DNA of 64,000 nt, from contig OW121744.1 of the NCBI GenBank assembly GCA_933228675.1, positions 24,206,640 to 24,270,639 on the forward strand, in the 5' to 3' direction. This stretch comes from Stomorhina lunata. Lineage: Eukaryota; Arthropoda; Insecta; Diptera; Rhiniidae. A program made the translations under genes and the position numbers. Each line of letters starts with the position of its first letter. Within the stretch, counting starts at the first letter, position 1. Below are positions 34,051-45,645 of the stretch, in pieces. The notes under the pieces are model-generated. The model saw only the letters and a program-made list of their open reading frames with translations. It did not search any database and was not told the origin of the DNA.

Positions 34051-36260
34051 TTGGAAGGGTTTAAAGGAGTAAAAGCTTTAGGGCTTAATTGTAATAAAAA
34101 AGCTTTTTGTTAAAAACTGTGAAACAATAAATATTTTTGTTAACAAACAAAAGCAAATTGTTAAAAATTTAAAAAAAATCACATCAAAAGCTTTTCTAAT
34201 ATTTTACTAAAAATAAACAAAACTTTACAAAATATTAAAAGCTTCTTAAAGCTTGCTGTAAGTCTTCCAAAGACTTATAAAAGCTTTCAAAATTTTTACA
34301 AAACTTTTAAAAGCTTTCCAAAACATTATAATGTTTGCTGAAAGCACACTCAAAGCTCTTCAAAGACTTATTTAAAGTTTCCCAATTTTTATAAAAAGCT
34401 CTTTCAAAAACCTTCTGAAACGTTTACAAATTTTTTTTAAAACAAAAAGCTTTTAAAAGTTGATAAAAAACTTTGTAAGCCATGTACCAAGCTTTGTTAA
34501 ATAATTTACAAAGCTTATCAATAGCTTGGCAAAGTTAACTCAAAGCTTAAAGAAAGCTTTTTTTAATTTTAAAAATTATCATAATAAAAGCTTTGCAAGC
34601 TCAAATAGTAAAATAATTTATGTAAACCAAAAAAGCTTCATAATGGCTTTACGTCTTTTTAAACACGTTTTGAATATTTTCAAAACCTTTTCAAAATGCT
34701 TACCAAACTTTAAAAAGCTTCTCAAAACATTATAATGTTTGTTTGAAAGCTTTTTAAAACTATATATTTAATACTAATTAAAAGTTTTTTAATTTTTATA
34801 AAAAGCTCTTTAAAAAAACCTTCTCTAACGTTTACAAATTCTTTTTAAAACAAAAAGCTTTTACAGAATGATTAAAAACTTTGTAAGCTATGTACCAAGT
34901 TTTGTGAAAACAAAGCTTATTAAGAGCTTCGTAAAGTTAACTTAAAGGTTTTTGTTTAAAAAAAATGATAATATTAAAAGTTTTTCAAGCTCAAATGATA
35001 AAATAATTTATGTGAACAAAAATGGTTAAAAAAAAGCTTCATAGCATTTTAACAGCTTCGTGAAGCTAACTCAAAGCTTTTTCATTTTAAAAATTTTCAA
35101 ATTAAAAGCTTTGTTTTTTCAAAAGCTTTATAACAGCTCCATATAAATACTTCTTGAATATTCTCAAAAGCTTTCCAAATATTTTTAAGAAACTTCTTTT
35201 CATTTTCAAAAGCTTATTGCTCATTTAAAAGCTTCTTAAAGTTTACTTAAAGCTTAAAAAACTGAAGCCTATTACAAATTTGTGAAAAAACTTAAAAAAA
35301 GCTTTAAATATTAAGATTGATTTCTTCTTATCAATGTAATATTTTTAAAAGCTTTTTACGAATTTATTGGTTATTTAACAAAAATTAATGTAGTTTTTGT
35401 TATAAACAAACTTAAAGAGCTTTTTTAGCTAAATCTTCTGAAAGTTGTATAACTTTCATGTTGCTTAACAAAATTTTCATGAGCTTTTCTATAAAGTTTT
35501 TTCTTTGATTGAAAAAAAACTTAGTTTTTGAGAAAAGTTTCAGAAAAAGCATTTTTTATAAAAAAAAAAAATAGAAACTTCATGTAACAAATTTGTTTCT
35601 ATTTAATTTAAAAGCTTTCTTTTTATATTTAAATAACCTAATGAAATGATAAACATCAAAAAGCTCTTATTAAAAGCTTTTATGAGAGCTTTTAATATAT
35701 GGTCTTTGATGCCATAAATCTTAAATTTTTTCAAAAAAAAAAATTATTTCTTATATAAGTAAGCTTATTTTAATTCAAAAGAGCTTTTATAAGATTAACT
35801 TTTTTATGTAGATAAATTATAATTATGTAGATAAATTATAATTTATATAGATAAAGCATAAATATGCTTTCAAAAAGCTAAAGATCTTATAAATCAAAAA
35901 GCTTTCAATATAACATAAGCTTTTAGCATTAATAATACAAAAAGTTGTATGTTTATAATGGAAGCTTTTTTAAGTTTTGTTAGTACAATAAAAATTTGAA
36001 AGAGCTTTTTTATAAAACTAACCCACTCTTTAAGTAAAAGCTTTAAGCTTTTTATCTATGATGAAGTTTTTTAAGGTTTTGTTAGTAGTACAATAAAAAT
36101 TTGAAAGAGCTTTTTTTATAAAACGATCTTACTTTTCATGAAAGCTTTAAGCTTTTTTTTATCTAGAAACTGTTTTATAAAGTTACTAAAAATTAATTAA
36201 CTAGTTCAAAAACAAAAAAAAACTTTTTTACTAAAAAAAAAATCCCAGTGCCTTTAAAAA
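34050..36260. repeat. AAGCTT-rich tract
   Basis: The palindromic word AAGCTT and its extensions (AAAAGCTTTT, AAAGCTTT, AGCTTTT) recur dozens of times over 2.2 kb with irregular spacing. One partial higher-order duplication is visible: the run with AAAACATTATAATGTTTG occurs near 34322 and 34724. It is not a strict tandem array. Confidence 0.7.
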
Positions 36261-37655
36261 GCTTTTACATATATCCCTTGAACAACTCAAACCTTCCATT
36301 TAAATGGTCATTTAACGAAAAACAAAAATCAACAAAAAATACCTCAAATTAATACAAGAAACTATGGTCATTTATAAATTTTAAAAAATTATAATTAAAA
36401 AAAATTTCTAAAAATATTAAATTTAAGTTTTTTTTTTAAAGCATTCCAATCTATAAGTTTTAGTATTAAGCAAATTTTCAAAAAAAAAGAGAAAAAAATT
36501 TTAAAGTGCCTTTAGAGAAACGTAAAATTTTAGATTTAAGTAAATCACAAACATAGACAAAAAAGCACAAATTAACTTTGAAAAAGTCTCAAATTAAAAA
36601 AATTAAGACAGAAATTAAAAAAGCAATAATTCTTATAAAAAGACAAAATTAACTTGAAAAATTTTACAAAAATTTCGGGTTACACAAAATTTAAAATTGT
36701 CCTCAAAAATTGAGGGAGGGCAATCAAAAAAAAATCACAATATTTACTTCAAAAGTTTTCGCATAAATGCTTTTAAAGTTTACAAAATAAAATTCAAAAT
36801 TCTTTTAAAATGTTTTCGAAATTTTAAAAATTTTTGGAATTTGAAACAAGTTTAAATTTTAAATTTAAATTTAAATTAAAAAAAAAATAAAATATAAAAA
36901 TTGTTAATTTCTTTATTTTTAAACTAAAAAACCAAGACAGTTTAAATTAAAAATACGACTTGGTCGTATACTCTTCCAAGAAAAAACTTTAATCCAAAAT
37001 TTTCATAATTTAGAAAATTTCTTTAAAGTCTTGGTTTTATTTTCCCATAACAAATTCAAAATTTGTTCTAAATTTTTTTTTAATTTTCAAAATTTTAAAT
37101 TTTTTAAAAAATTTTATGTTTAATTTTTTTTTACAATTTTTTAAAACCTTTTTAAAAAAGCCATACATATTTATAGTTTATTTTAAAGTATATTTTATTT
37201 AAGTTAAGCAATAAAAAAAAATTTATTTATATATTAAAAAAAATACGAAAAAAAAACAAAAAACCTCAGGTACTTAGTTCGCGTTAAAGAAAATTATATA
37301 TTTTATACATATTTAATATAAATTTATCACAAATAACAACAAAAAAAAATTCCCTTAAAATTATTAACCTAAATTTAATTTATTTTTAATTTTATGATTT
37401 TTTTTACAAAACTTCCCAAAACCCCGAAAAAGCTGTGCTTTTTTTTTTCTCAAATTTTATATATTTTTTTATTACATAAAATAATCGGGCTAAAGTAATG
37501 AAATTTTTAAAGAATTTACATCACATTCGATTTATGACAACAAAATTTGGTTATTTCAATTCAATACCAGAATATATGAGATTTAATTCCTTTCGGCTTC
37601 TTTTTTTCGGCAGTTTAAATTTAAAATTGGTATTTTTCTTTTAAATTGCCCCCTA
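36260..37655. other. AT-rich spacer
   Basis: Low-complexity sequence. No gene recognised. Confidence 0.5.
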
Positions 37656-38580
37656 GCTGTTTACTGGGTAATGAAATAGGTAGTTAGTACTTTAAAAAAA
37701 ATTATGATTAAATCTAGGCGATTTCAGAACTTACAGTCAACTAAGACTATCTTTAATCTTTCTCCTAAATTTTTCTTTAAAATTGCCTTTTTTCTTTTGT
37801 ATTGACACCTAACTGCTTACTGGGTAATGCAGAAGGTAATTAGTACAAAAAATGTAGTTTGTATTCCTAAAATAAACTAAAGATGTAATTTTTTCCATAC
37901 CTGGAAGTTTTAACTCTGTTATGAGTAAAGTATATCAGCGCATAACTCATTACCTGGTAATGGGTAAAGTAACTAGTTCCCCAAGTGACGTATTTTTCAA
38001 TAGACAAATTCAAAGTCGTATTTACTCGTTATCTAGTTTTGCATAATTCTTCTAAAAATAAGCCTTTTTTTTAGTAAATATAGGAATGCATTACCCAGTA
38101 ATGTAAAAAGGCGCTTTTTATAACCTTCATCACAAAAGATGAGGTTTGAGTATAACTGTCCGTTCGTCTTTAACTATCAAAGTAATTTTAAAGATATTTC
38201 GGTGAAATTTGAGACATTTGAGATGATCCCGGAGTACCTTTTTAAGGCCTACCTTCTTGAAATAGAATCTTAATATTTCATTATTTAGTAATGCATAAGG
38301 TAATTTTAAAGAAGATATTAATTTTGTTAAATTTTTCTGTAAAAAAAGCCATTAATTTGCTTAGATATTGACTTTGCACTTTCAATGGTTATGAGTCCTT
38401 CTCATTACCAAGTAATGCATAAGGTAATTAAGACAGTTTTTCTAAGAAAATTTTAAATTTGTTAAATTTTTCTGAAAAAAAAATCCATTAATTTGTTACG
38501 ATATTTACTTTTGACTTTTCATGGATAAGAGCTCCTTCTCATTACTTTGTAATGCATAAAGTAATTAATACCGATTTTTT
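37655..38580. repeat. Degenerate tandem repeat with CATTACC-AGTAATG palindromic core
   Basis: About seven copies of a word like CATTACCNAGTAATGCATAA followed by GGTAATTA. They lie near 37660, 37812, 37950, 38090, 38279, 38403 and 38539, i.e. every 125-185 bases. Intervening sequence is partly alike (TTAAATTTTTCTG, CCATTAATTTG), so this is a decayed tandem array of a monomer of about 130-150 bp. Confidence 0.6.
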
Positions 38581-38599
38581 AAGAAAATTAAAAAAAAAA

Positions 38600-41015
38600 C
38601 TATTTTTTACAAAATTTTCGATAAAAGAACAGAAAAATTTTTGATAAAAAAATTTATCTTTTGAAATTTTTCAATAGAAATTATTTTTTATATAGAAAAT
38701 ATAGAAAATATTTCGAAAAAAATAGTTTTCTATAGAAAAATTTTCAATAGAAATACTTTTGATAAAAAAATTTCTATAGAAAAATTTCTGATAAGAAAAT
38801 TTTCTAAAGAAAAATTTTTGATAAAAAAAATTTCTATAGAAAAATTTTTGATAAAAAAAATTTTCTATAGAAAAATTTAGATAAAAATTTTTGATAAAAT
38901 TTTCTATAGAAAAATTTTTACTAAAAAAAAATTTCTATAAAAAAATTTTCTATAGAATTTTGATAAAAAAAAAATTTTGGATTAAAAATTTTTGATACAA
39001 AATTTTGATAAATAGAAAAAATTTTGACAAAAGAAATTTCTATAGAAAAATTTTTGACAAAAAAATATTTTGTAGGCAAATTTTTGATAAAAAAATTTTC
39101 TATAGAAAAATTTTTGATTAAAAAATTTTCTTTAGAAAAATTTTTGATAAAAAAATTTTCTATAGAAAAATTTTCGATAAAAAAATTTTTTATAGAAAAA
39201 TTTTTGATAAAAAAAAATAAAAATTTTATATTTTTAATGAAAAAATTTTCTGTAGAAAAATTTTTGATGAAAAAATTTTCTATACAAAAATTTTTGATGA
39301 AAAAATTTTCTATAGAATAATTTTGGATAAAAAAATATTCTATAGAAAAATTTTTGATAAAAAATTTTTTTTAGAAAAATTTTTGATAAAAAAATTTTCT
39401 TTAGAAAAATTTCTGACAAAAAAAATTTCTGACAAAAAATTTTCTGTAGAAAAAGTTTTAATAAAAAAATTTTCTATAGAAAACTTTTTTATAAAAAAAT
39501 TTTCTGTAGAAAACTTTTTCATAAAAAAATTTTCTGTAGAAAACTTTTTCATAAAAAAATTTTCTGTAGAAAATTTTTTTTTATAGAAAAAATTTCTATA
39601 GAAAAATTTTTGATAAAAAATTTCTAGAGAAAAATTTTTGATAAAAAATTTTTATATTTTCTATAGAAAAATTCTCTATAGAAAAATTTTCTATTAAAAA
39701 AATTTTTGATAAGAAAATTTGCTATAGAAAAATTTTTGATAAACAAATTTTCTCTAAAAAAATTTTTGATCAAAAATTTTTAATAAAAAATTTTTCTATA
39801 GAAAAATTTTTAATAAAAAAATTTTCTATAGAAAAATTTTTGATTAAAAAATTTCTTTAGAAAAACTTTTGATAAAAAAAACTTCCTTAGAAAAATTTTT
39901 GATAAAAAAAATTTCTATAGAAAAATTTTTGATATAAAATTTTTTATAGAAAAATTTTTGTTAAAAAAGTTTTCTATAGAAAAATTTTTGATAATAAAAT
40001 TTTTGTAGAAAAAACTTTTGATCAAAAAATTTTCTATAGAAAAATTTTTGATAAAAAAATTTTCTATAGAAAAATTTTAGATAAAAAATTTTCTATAGAA
40101 AAATTTTAGATAAAAAAAATTTCTATGAAAAAGTTTTTGATAAAAAAATTTTCTATAAAAAAATTTTCTGTGGAAAAATTGTTGATAAACAAATTTTATA
40201 GAAACATTTTTGATAAAAAAAATTTTCTATAGAAAAATTTTTGATAAAAGAAGTTCCTATAGAAAAATTTTTACTAAAAAAAATTTTCTATAGAAAAATT
40301 TTTGAAAAAAAAAATTTTTCTATAAAAAAATTTGTTATTAAAAAGTTGTTTATAGAATAATTTTTGATAAAAAAATTTTCTATAGAAAAATTTTTGATAA
40401 AAAAATTTTCTATAGAAAAATTTTTGATAAAAAAATTTTCTATAGAAAAATTTTAGATAAAAAAATTTTCTATGAAAAAGTTTTTGATAAAAAAAATTTT
40501 CTATAAAAAAATTTTCTGTAGAAAAAGTGTTGATAAAAAAATTTTATAGAAACATTTTTGATAAAAAAAAAATTTCTATAGAAAAATGTTTGATAAAAAA
40601 AGTTTCTATAGAAAAATTTTTACTAAAAAAAATTTTCTATAGAAAAATTTTTGAAAAAAAAAAATTTTCTATAAAAAAATTTGTTATTAAAAAGTTTTTT
40701 ATAGAATAATTTTTGATAAAAAATTTTTTTATAGAAAAATTTTTTTATAGAAAAATTTTTGATAAAAAATTTTTATAGAAAAATTTTTGATAACAAATTT
40801 TTGTATAGAAAAATTTTTGATAAAAAATTTTTATAGAAAAAATTTTGTTAAAAAAATTTTCTATAAAAAAATTTTTGATAAAAAATTTTCTATAAAAAAT
40901 TTTTGAGAAAAAAATTTTCTTTAAAAAAATTGTTGATAAAAAAATTTTCTGAAGAAAAATTTTTGACAAAAAAAATTTCTATAGAAAAATTTTTGATAAA
41001 AAAATTTCTATTAAT
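38600..41015. repeat. 30 bp minisatellite M1, array 3
   Basis: M1 units in the TTTTTGATAAAAAAATTTTC orientation, about 2.4 kb, moderately degenerate. A larger block (containing AGAAAAATTTTAGATAAAAA, then ATGAAAAAGTTTTTG and GTTATTAAAAAGT) is repeated near 40070-40360 and 40440-40720, showing higher-order duplication. Confidence 0.88.
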
Positions 41016-42458
41016 ATGAAGAAATCGCCAAATTTGTTGTTAAATTTCCTTTTCAACGAAAATTCCATTACTTAGTCTCTTGTGTTCTATACAAAAAGAA
41101 AAGTTTTGAACAACCAACACTCGTCACAAATAGTTTCAAATAATTTAATTTATACCTATTTTTTTTTTTTTTAATAATTTAGTTTATATTTTACAATATT
41201 TATTTATTAAACAAAAAACAAAACAAATAGCCCCTTAATTTATTAAATGTTTTTTTTTTCACATTATGAACTAAAAAAAACTTTGAAAACATTCCAATTT
41301 TAAACTATAGGTTTTCTTACATTTAAACTGAAAATAGTATTTTTCCCACTACTTTACAATAGTTCAAATAATAGTTTTTAATTATGAAAAAATTAAAAAA
41401 AAGTTAAAATATTTTATACTCTCTTTTTTTTCTAAACTAAAAATAAATTAGTTTTTTTTTTGTTATATTTAAATTTTTTTATAAATAATTTTAATTGGTT
41501 CTAATTGGTGTTGGGCTTAAGACATTTTTTTTTAAATACCATATATACATTTAAATATTTAAAAATAAATATATTATATTTATAACTTTTTTTTATAATT
41601 TAAACAAACAAAAAATAAAATTACAAAAAAAAAATAAAACAAAATTTTGTTTCTCAATTTGGAAAGAAGTTTCTTAATTTTTGTTACCTTTTTTTATTGG
41701 TTAAAGCCAATTTAAAATTAAATTTAACTTTTTTAAAATACTCATTTAAAATATTTAAAATAAAAATAAAAACAAAAAAAAATACCTAAAAATTAAGAAT
41801 ATAATGTTTTAATTTTTTTTCCTCTTTATATTATATATTTTTTATTATTGTACTTTTTATTAATTTTTATATGTAAAAATGTAAAAAACCAACCCCCAAA
41901 AAAATAAATAAAAATTTATTATTGTATAATAAAGTTATATAAAAAAAAAACAAAAAAAAAAATTCTTTGGAGTAAATGATGTATTATTTTTAGCCTTAAG
42001 AAAATTTTTTTATTTTTAAAATTTCTTTGTTTTTTTTCAAACTAGAAAATTTTTCAGTTTTTTTTTTCTTAGCCTTTACAAATTTTAGTTGATTTAACAC
42101 AAACCAAACGACCACTCTACACTTTACACAACTTTATAAGTATTTTTTAAATATTTTTGTTTAAAAGTAAGTAAAAAATTTTATTTTAATTTTATTTAAA
42201 ATTTTTTTTTGTTAAATTTCAATTTGCTTTTTTTTAATTTTTCTTTCTATGTTTTAATTTTGATTTTTTATTAAATTTTTATTTCAAAACCTAGACCCAA
42301 AATCTGTTAAAATATCTCTCTTGAATATGTTTACAAAAATGAATCTTTAGAATCTTAAGACAATCTTATAAACCAAAGTGATTTGAAATTTTTCAACCTT
42401 AAAATTTTCAAAATCTAAGTCATTCAAATTTTTAAACTTTAATTGAAAAAAAAAAACT
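41015..42458. other. AT-rich spacer
   Basis: Poly-A/poly-T rich. No gene or regular repeat recognised. Confidence 0.5.
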
Positions 42459-42579
42459 TATGTGGGGTCTATGTAACTAAAGCGGCTGACGATTGAGTGA
42501 AATTTGCATGTATTTTGTAACAAAACACATGTAAATTTCACTCAATCGTCAGCCGTTTGACTTATATAAACCCCACATT
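42459..42579. mobile_element. Hairpin MITE with about 52 bp arms
   Basis: The left arm starts TATGTGGGGTCTATGTAACT and runs through GGCTGACGATTGAGTGAAAT. The right arm is the reverse complement, ending AAACCCCACATTA, with a few mismatches. A 15 bp AT loop separates them. Compact, GC-richer than its surroundings. A transcript through it would fold into a long near-perfect hairpin. Confidence 0.8.
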
Positions 42580-42677
42580 AGTTCCTTTTAAAATAGTCTT
42601 ATATTGTAGCATTTGCAAATCGAAACATTTTCTTTGAAAGTCCAGTTCATAATTCGTTGGAAATGGTCTAGCATCTT

Positions 42678-42859
42678 GAAATATTAGCCCAGTTCACAAA
42701 CCGTTGCACAAAGTCTAGCATCGTAGCATTTGGAAATCGATGTTGAAAATATAAATGTTTTTTATAAATAATAGAGAAAAATTTAAATTTTCTATAACGA
42801 TTTGCAAATGCTTCTTCGCTAGACTATTTACAACGGTTTGTGAACTGGGCTAATATTTC
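42678..42859. mobile_element. Foldback element F3, complete copy
   Basis: The left arm (GAAATATTAGCCCAGTTCAC, then AAACCGTTG) is paired with the right arm (CGGTTTGTGAACTGGGCTAA then TATTTC). The inner words GCATTTGGAAATCG and CGATTTGCAAATGC also pair. The right half is repeated at 44362-44453. Confidence 0.75.
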
Positions 42860-42911
42860 AATAAAACATATTTTCATTTCTTATACCAAAAACTCTTAAA
42901 TATAAAGATTT

Positions 42912-44360
42912 TGTTATAGAAAAATTTTTGATAGAAATTTTTTTTCTATAGAAAATATTCCGATAAAAATATTTTTCTATAGAAAATTTTTTTATCAAAA
43001 ATTTTTCTATAAAAAAATTTTCTAAAGAAAAGTTTTTAAATCAAAAATCTATAGAAAAATGTTTGATTTTTTCTATAGAAAATTTTTCTTTAGAAATTTT
43101 TTTTTTACAGAAAAATTTTTTATAAAGAAATTTTCTTAAGAAAAATTTTTGATAAAAAAATTTTCTGTAGAAAAATTTTTGATAAAGAAATTTTCTATAG
43201 AAAAATTTTTGATAAAGAAATTTTCTATAGAAAAATTTTTGATAAAAAAATTTTCTATCGAAAAATTTTTGATAACAAAATTTTCTATCGAAAAATTTTT
43301 GATAGAAAAATTTTCTATCGAAAAATTTTTGATAGAAAAATTTTCTATAGAAAAATTTTGTATAAAAAAATTTTCTATAGAAAAATTTTTGATAAAAAAA
43401 TTTTCTATAGAAAAATTTTTGATAAAAAATTTTCTATAGAGAAATTTTTGATAAAAAAATTTTCTATAGAAAAATTTTTGATAAAAAAATTTTCTATAGA
43501 AAAATTTTTGATAAAAAAATTTTCTATAGAAAAATTTTTGATAAAAAAATTTTCTGTAGAAAAATTTTTGATAAAAAAAATTTCTATAGAAAAATTTTTG
43601 ATAAAGAAATTTTCTATAGAAAAATTTTTGATAAAAAATTAAAAAAAAAAACAATTTTCTATTAAAAAATTTTCAATAGAGAAATTTTTGATAAAAAAGT
43701 TTCTGTAGAAAAATTTTTGATAAAAAAATTTTCTGTAGAAAAATTTTTGATAAAAAGATTTTGTGTAGAAATTTTTTTTTATCAAAAATTTTTATATAGA
43801 AAATTTTTTGATCAAAAATTTTTCTATAGAAAGTTTTTTTGTCAAAAAATTTTCTATAGAAAATTTTTTTTATCAAAAATTTTTCTACAGAAACTTTTTT
43901 ATCAAAAATTTTTCTACAGAAAATTTTTTTATCAAAAATTTTTCTATAGAAAATTTTTTATCAAAAATTTTTTATGGAAAGATTTCTAATTAAAAAATTT
44001 TTTTATAGAAAAATTTTTGATAAAAAATTGTTGAAAAAAACAAAATTCTATAGAAAAATTTTTGATAAAAAAAATTACTAAAGAAAATTGTTTTTATCAA
44101 AAATTATTCTATAGAAATTTGTTTTTTTCAAAAATATTTTTACCAAAAATTTTTCTATAGAAAATTTTTCTATCAAAAATTTTTGATAAAAAATTTTCTA
44201 TAGAAAAATTTTTGTTGAAAAATTTTTTGATAAAAAAAATTTTCTATAGAAAAATTTTTGATAAAAAATTTTCTATAGAATAATTTTTGATAAAAAAATT
44301 TTCTAGAGAGAAATTTTTGATAAAAATATTTTCTATAGAAAAATTTTTGATAAAAATTTT
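42912..44360. repeat. 30 bp minisatellite M1, array 4, flanked by a direct duplication
   Basis: M1 units: mixed at 42912-43130, very regular in the GATAAAAAAATTTTC orientation at 43140-43640, inverted at about 43770-43980, then back. The array lies between two copies of the same roughly 130 bp sequence (42780-42912 and 44362-44505), which includes the right half of F3 plus its downstream flank up to TATAAAGATTTTG. Confidence 0.88.
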
Positions 44361-44361
44361 A

Positions 44362-44505
44362 ATTTTCTATAACGATTTTAATTTTCTAAAACGATTTGTA
44401 AATACTTCTTCGCTAGACTGTTTACAACGGCTTGTGAACTGGGCTAATATTTCTATAAAACAAATTTCATTTGTTTTACCAAAGACTATCATATAAAGAT
44501 TTTGC
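44362..44505 (+). repeat. Second copy of the F3 right half and its flank
   Basis: AACGATTTGTAAATACTTCT, CGCTAGACTG, AACTGGGCTAATATTTC and then ATAAAGATTTTG repeat the order seen at 42790-42912. Confidence 0.7.
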
Positions 44506-44509
44506 ATTT

Positions 44510-44740
44510 CCATACATTGACTTGTCGTGTGGTCGTTTTGAAAACTGCATTAAAAAAAGAGTATACCGCTTTTACTCTAATTCGGAAACGATTAGCAAAT
44601 AAGAGAAAGCTAAGACTCACACACATGCTCATGAAATGTATGTTTGTTTGTGCTTTTATAAGTCCTTAATTAATTTCAATTTTTTCAGAAAAATTATATA
44701 TGGAGTTCAATATCTTTATATTATGGAGGCTTTGGTGTAA
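44510..44740 (+). repeat. Dispersed repeat family R1, copy 3
   Basis: GTGTGGTCGTTTTGAAAACT, GAGAAAGCTAAGACTCACAC, GCTCATGAAATGTATG and TTCAATATCTTTATATTATG are in the same order as the copies at 950-1175 (minus) and 10224-10650 (plus). Confidence 0.65.
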
Positions 44741-44949
44741 CGATTATACCGATTTGTTAATGCCTTGCAAGATTTTACGAACTAAGCTTATATTACGTAA
44801 GCAAAATTATCTGAAACAATTTTCACTTAAAGTTTAAAATTTCTCATGATTTAAATTTCAAAAACTAATCCATCTTTATATTAAAACCATTTTTTACAAA
44901 TACCATAACTTTTTTACTAATATTTTTCCCATTTCTTCTAATTTTCTAG

Positions 44950-45090
44950 ATAATTTACAAAATGACAGTCTCAATGCCACAGTTACCGGAAATTCATCAT
45001 CGGCCCAGCACGAGTCTCGCATACGCGTTCGCAATTGGTTAATGTTGGCGGATCAATCGATTTTGGAAAAGAACTATAACGATGGCTCGG
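44950..45090 (+). CDS. lola: lola variable exon 4a: small internal coding exon
   Basis: Acceptor with TACTAAT branch word and CCATTTCTTCTAATTTTCTAG ending at 44949. The frame after AT reads AAT-TTA-CAA-AAT-GAC and stays open to the donor G|GTGAGT at 45090/45091. Both ends are phase 1; length 141 nt, a multiple of three. It encodes DNLQNDSLNATVTGNSSSAQ, then HESRIRVRNWLMLADQSILE and KNYNDGS: a polar linker followed by a probably helical segment rich in Trp, Leu and Arg. GC-richer than the flanks. The first in-phase coding exon downstream is the zinc-finger exon at 51486, reached across a 6.4 kb intron. Because it is symmetric in phase, it could also be skipped or joined to other ends. Confidence 0.85.
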
Positions 45091-45350
45091 GTGAGTTGAG
45101 AGTTATATATGTTTAAATAAAACGAAAATCCTTTTATAATTTTAATTTTGTTTCAAATTTTTTTCAAAATTTATTAGTAATTAATTAAAACTCTAATTCA
45201 TAAACGAAAAAAAAGTAATGTCAAACTTATAAAGCAAAATTTCCAGACAAAATTTTTACCATAAGCCTGGGATAATTTTATAATTCGTTTATGAATTTGG
45301 GGCGTTAAAATTTATTTGTCTTATTCATTACAAATTTCAAACTCCTCGTG

Positions 45351-45645
45351 ACCTGTATTCATTAAAATTAAAGCGGACTTTAGATGACAAAATTGCTATA
45401 TAAAGTTTCTATAGATATTCCTATTCCTAAAACAAGTGATAGATAGGGTATAATAGATTTGACAATCAGTTTTCATCTCAGACCACATAAAAAACTTTTT
45501 TAGACCCGTATTCATTAAAATTAAAGCCGACTTTATATGACAAAATTCCTATATAAAGTTTCTATAGAAAATCCTATTCCTATAATAAGTGATAGGGTAT
45601 GATAGGTTTGACAATTAGTTTTCATCTCAGACCACATAAAAGTTA
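45351..45645. repeat. Tandem duplication, about 150 bp, two copies
   Basis: GTATTCATTAAAATTAAAGC ... CTATATAAAGTTTCTATAGA ... TTTTCATCTCAGACCACATA occurs at 45351-45500 and again at 45504-45645 with few differences. Confidence 0.75.
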
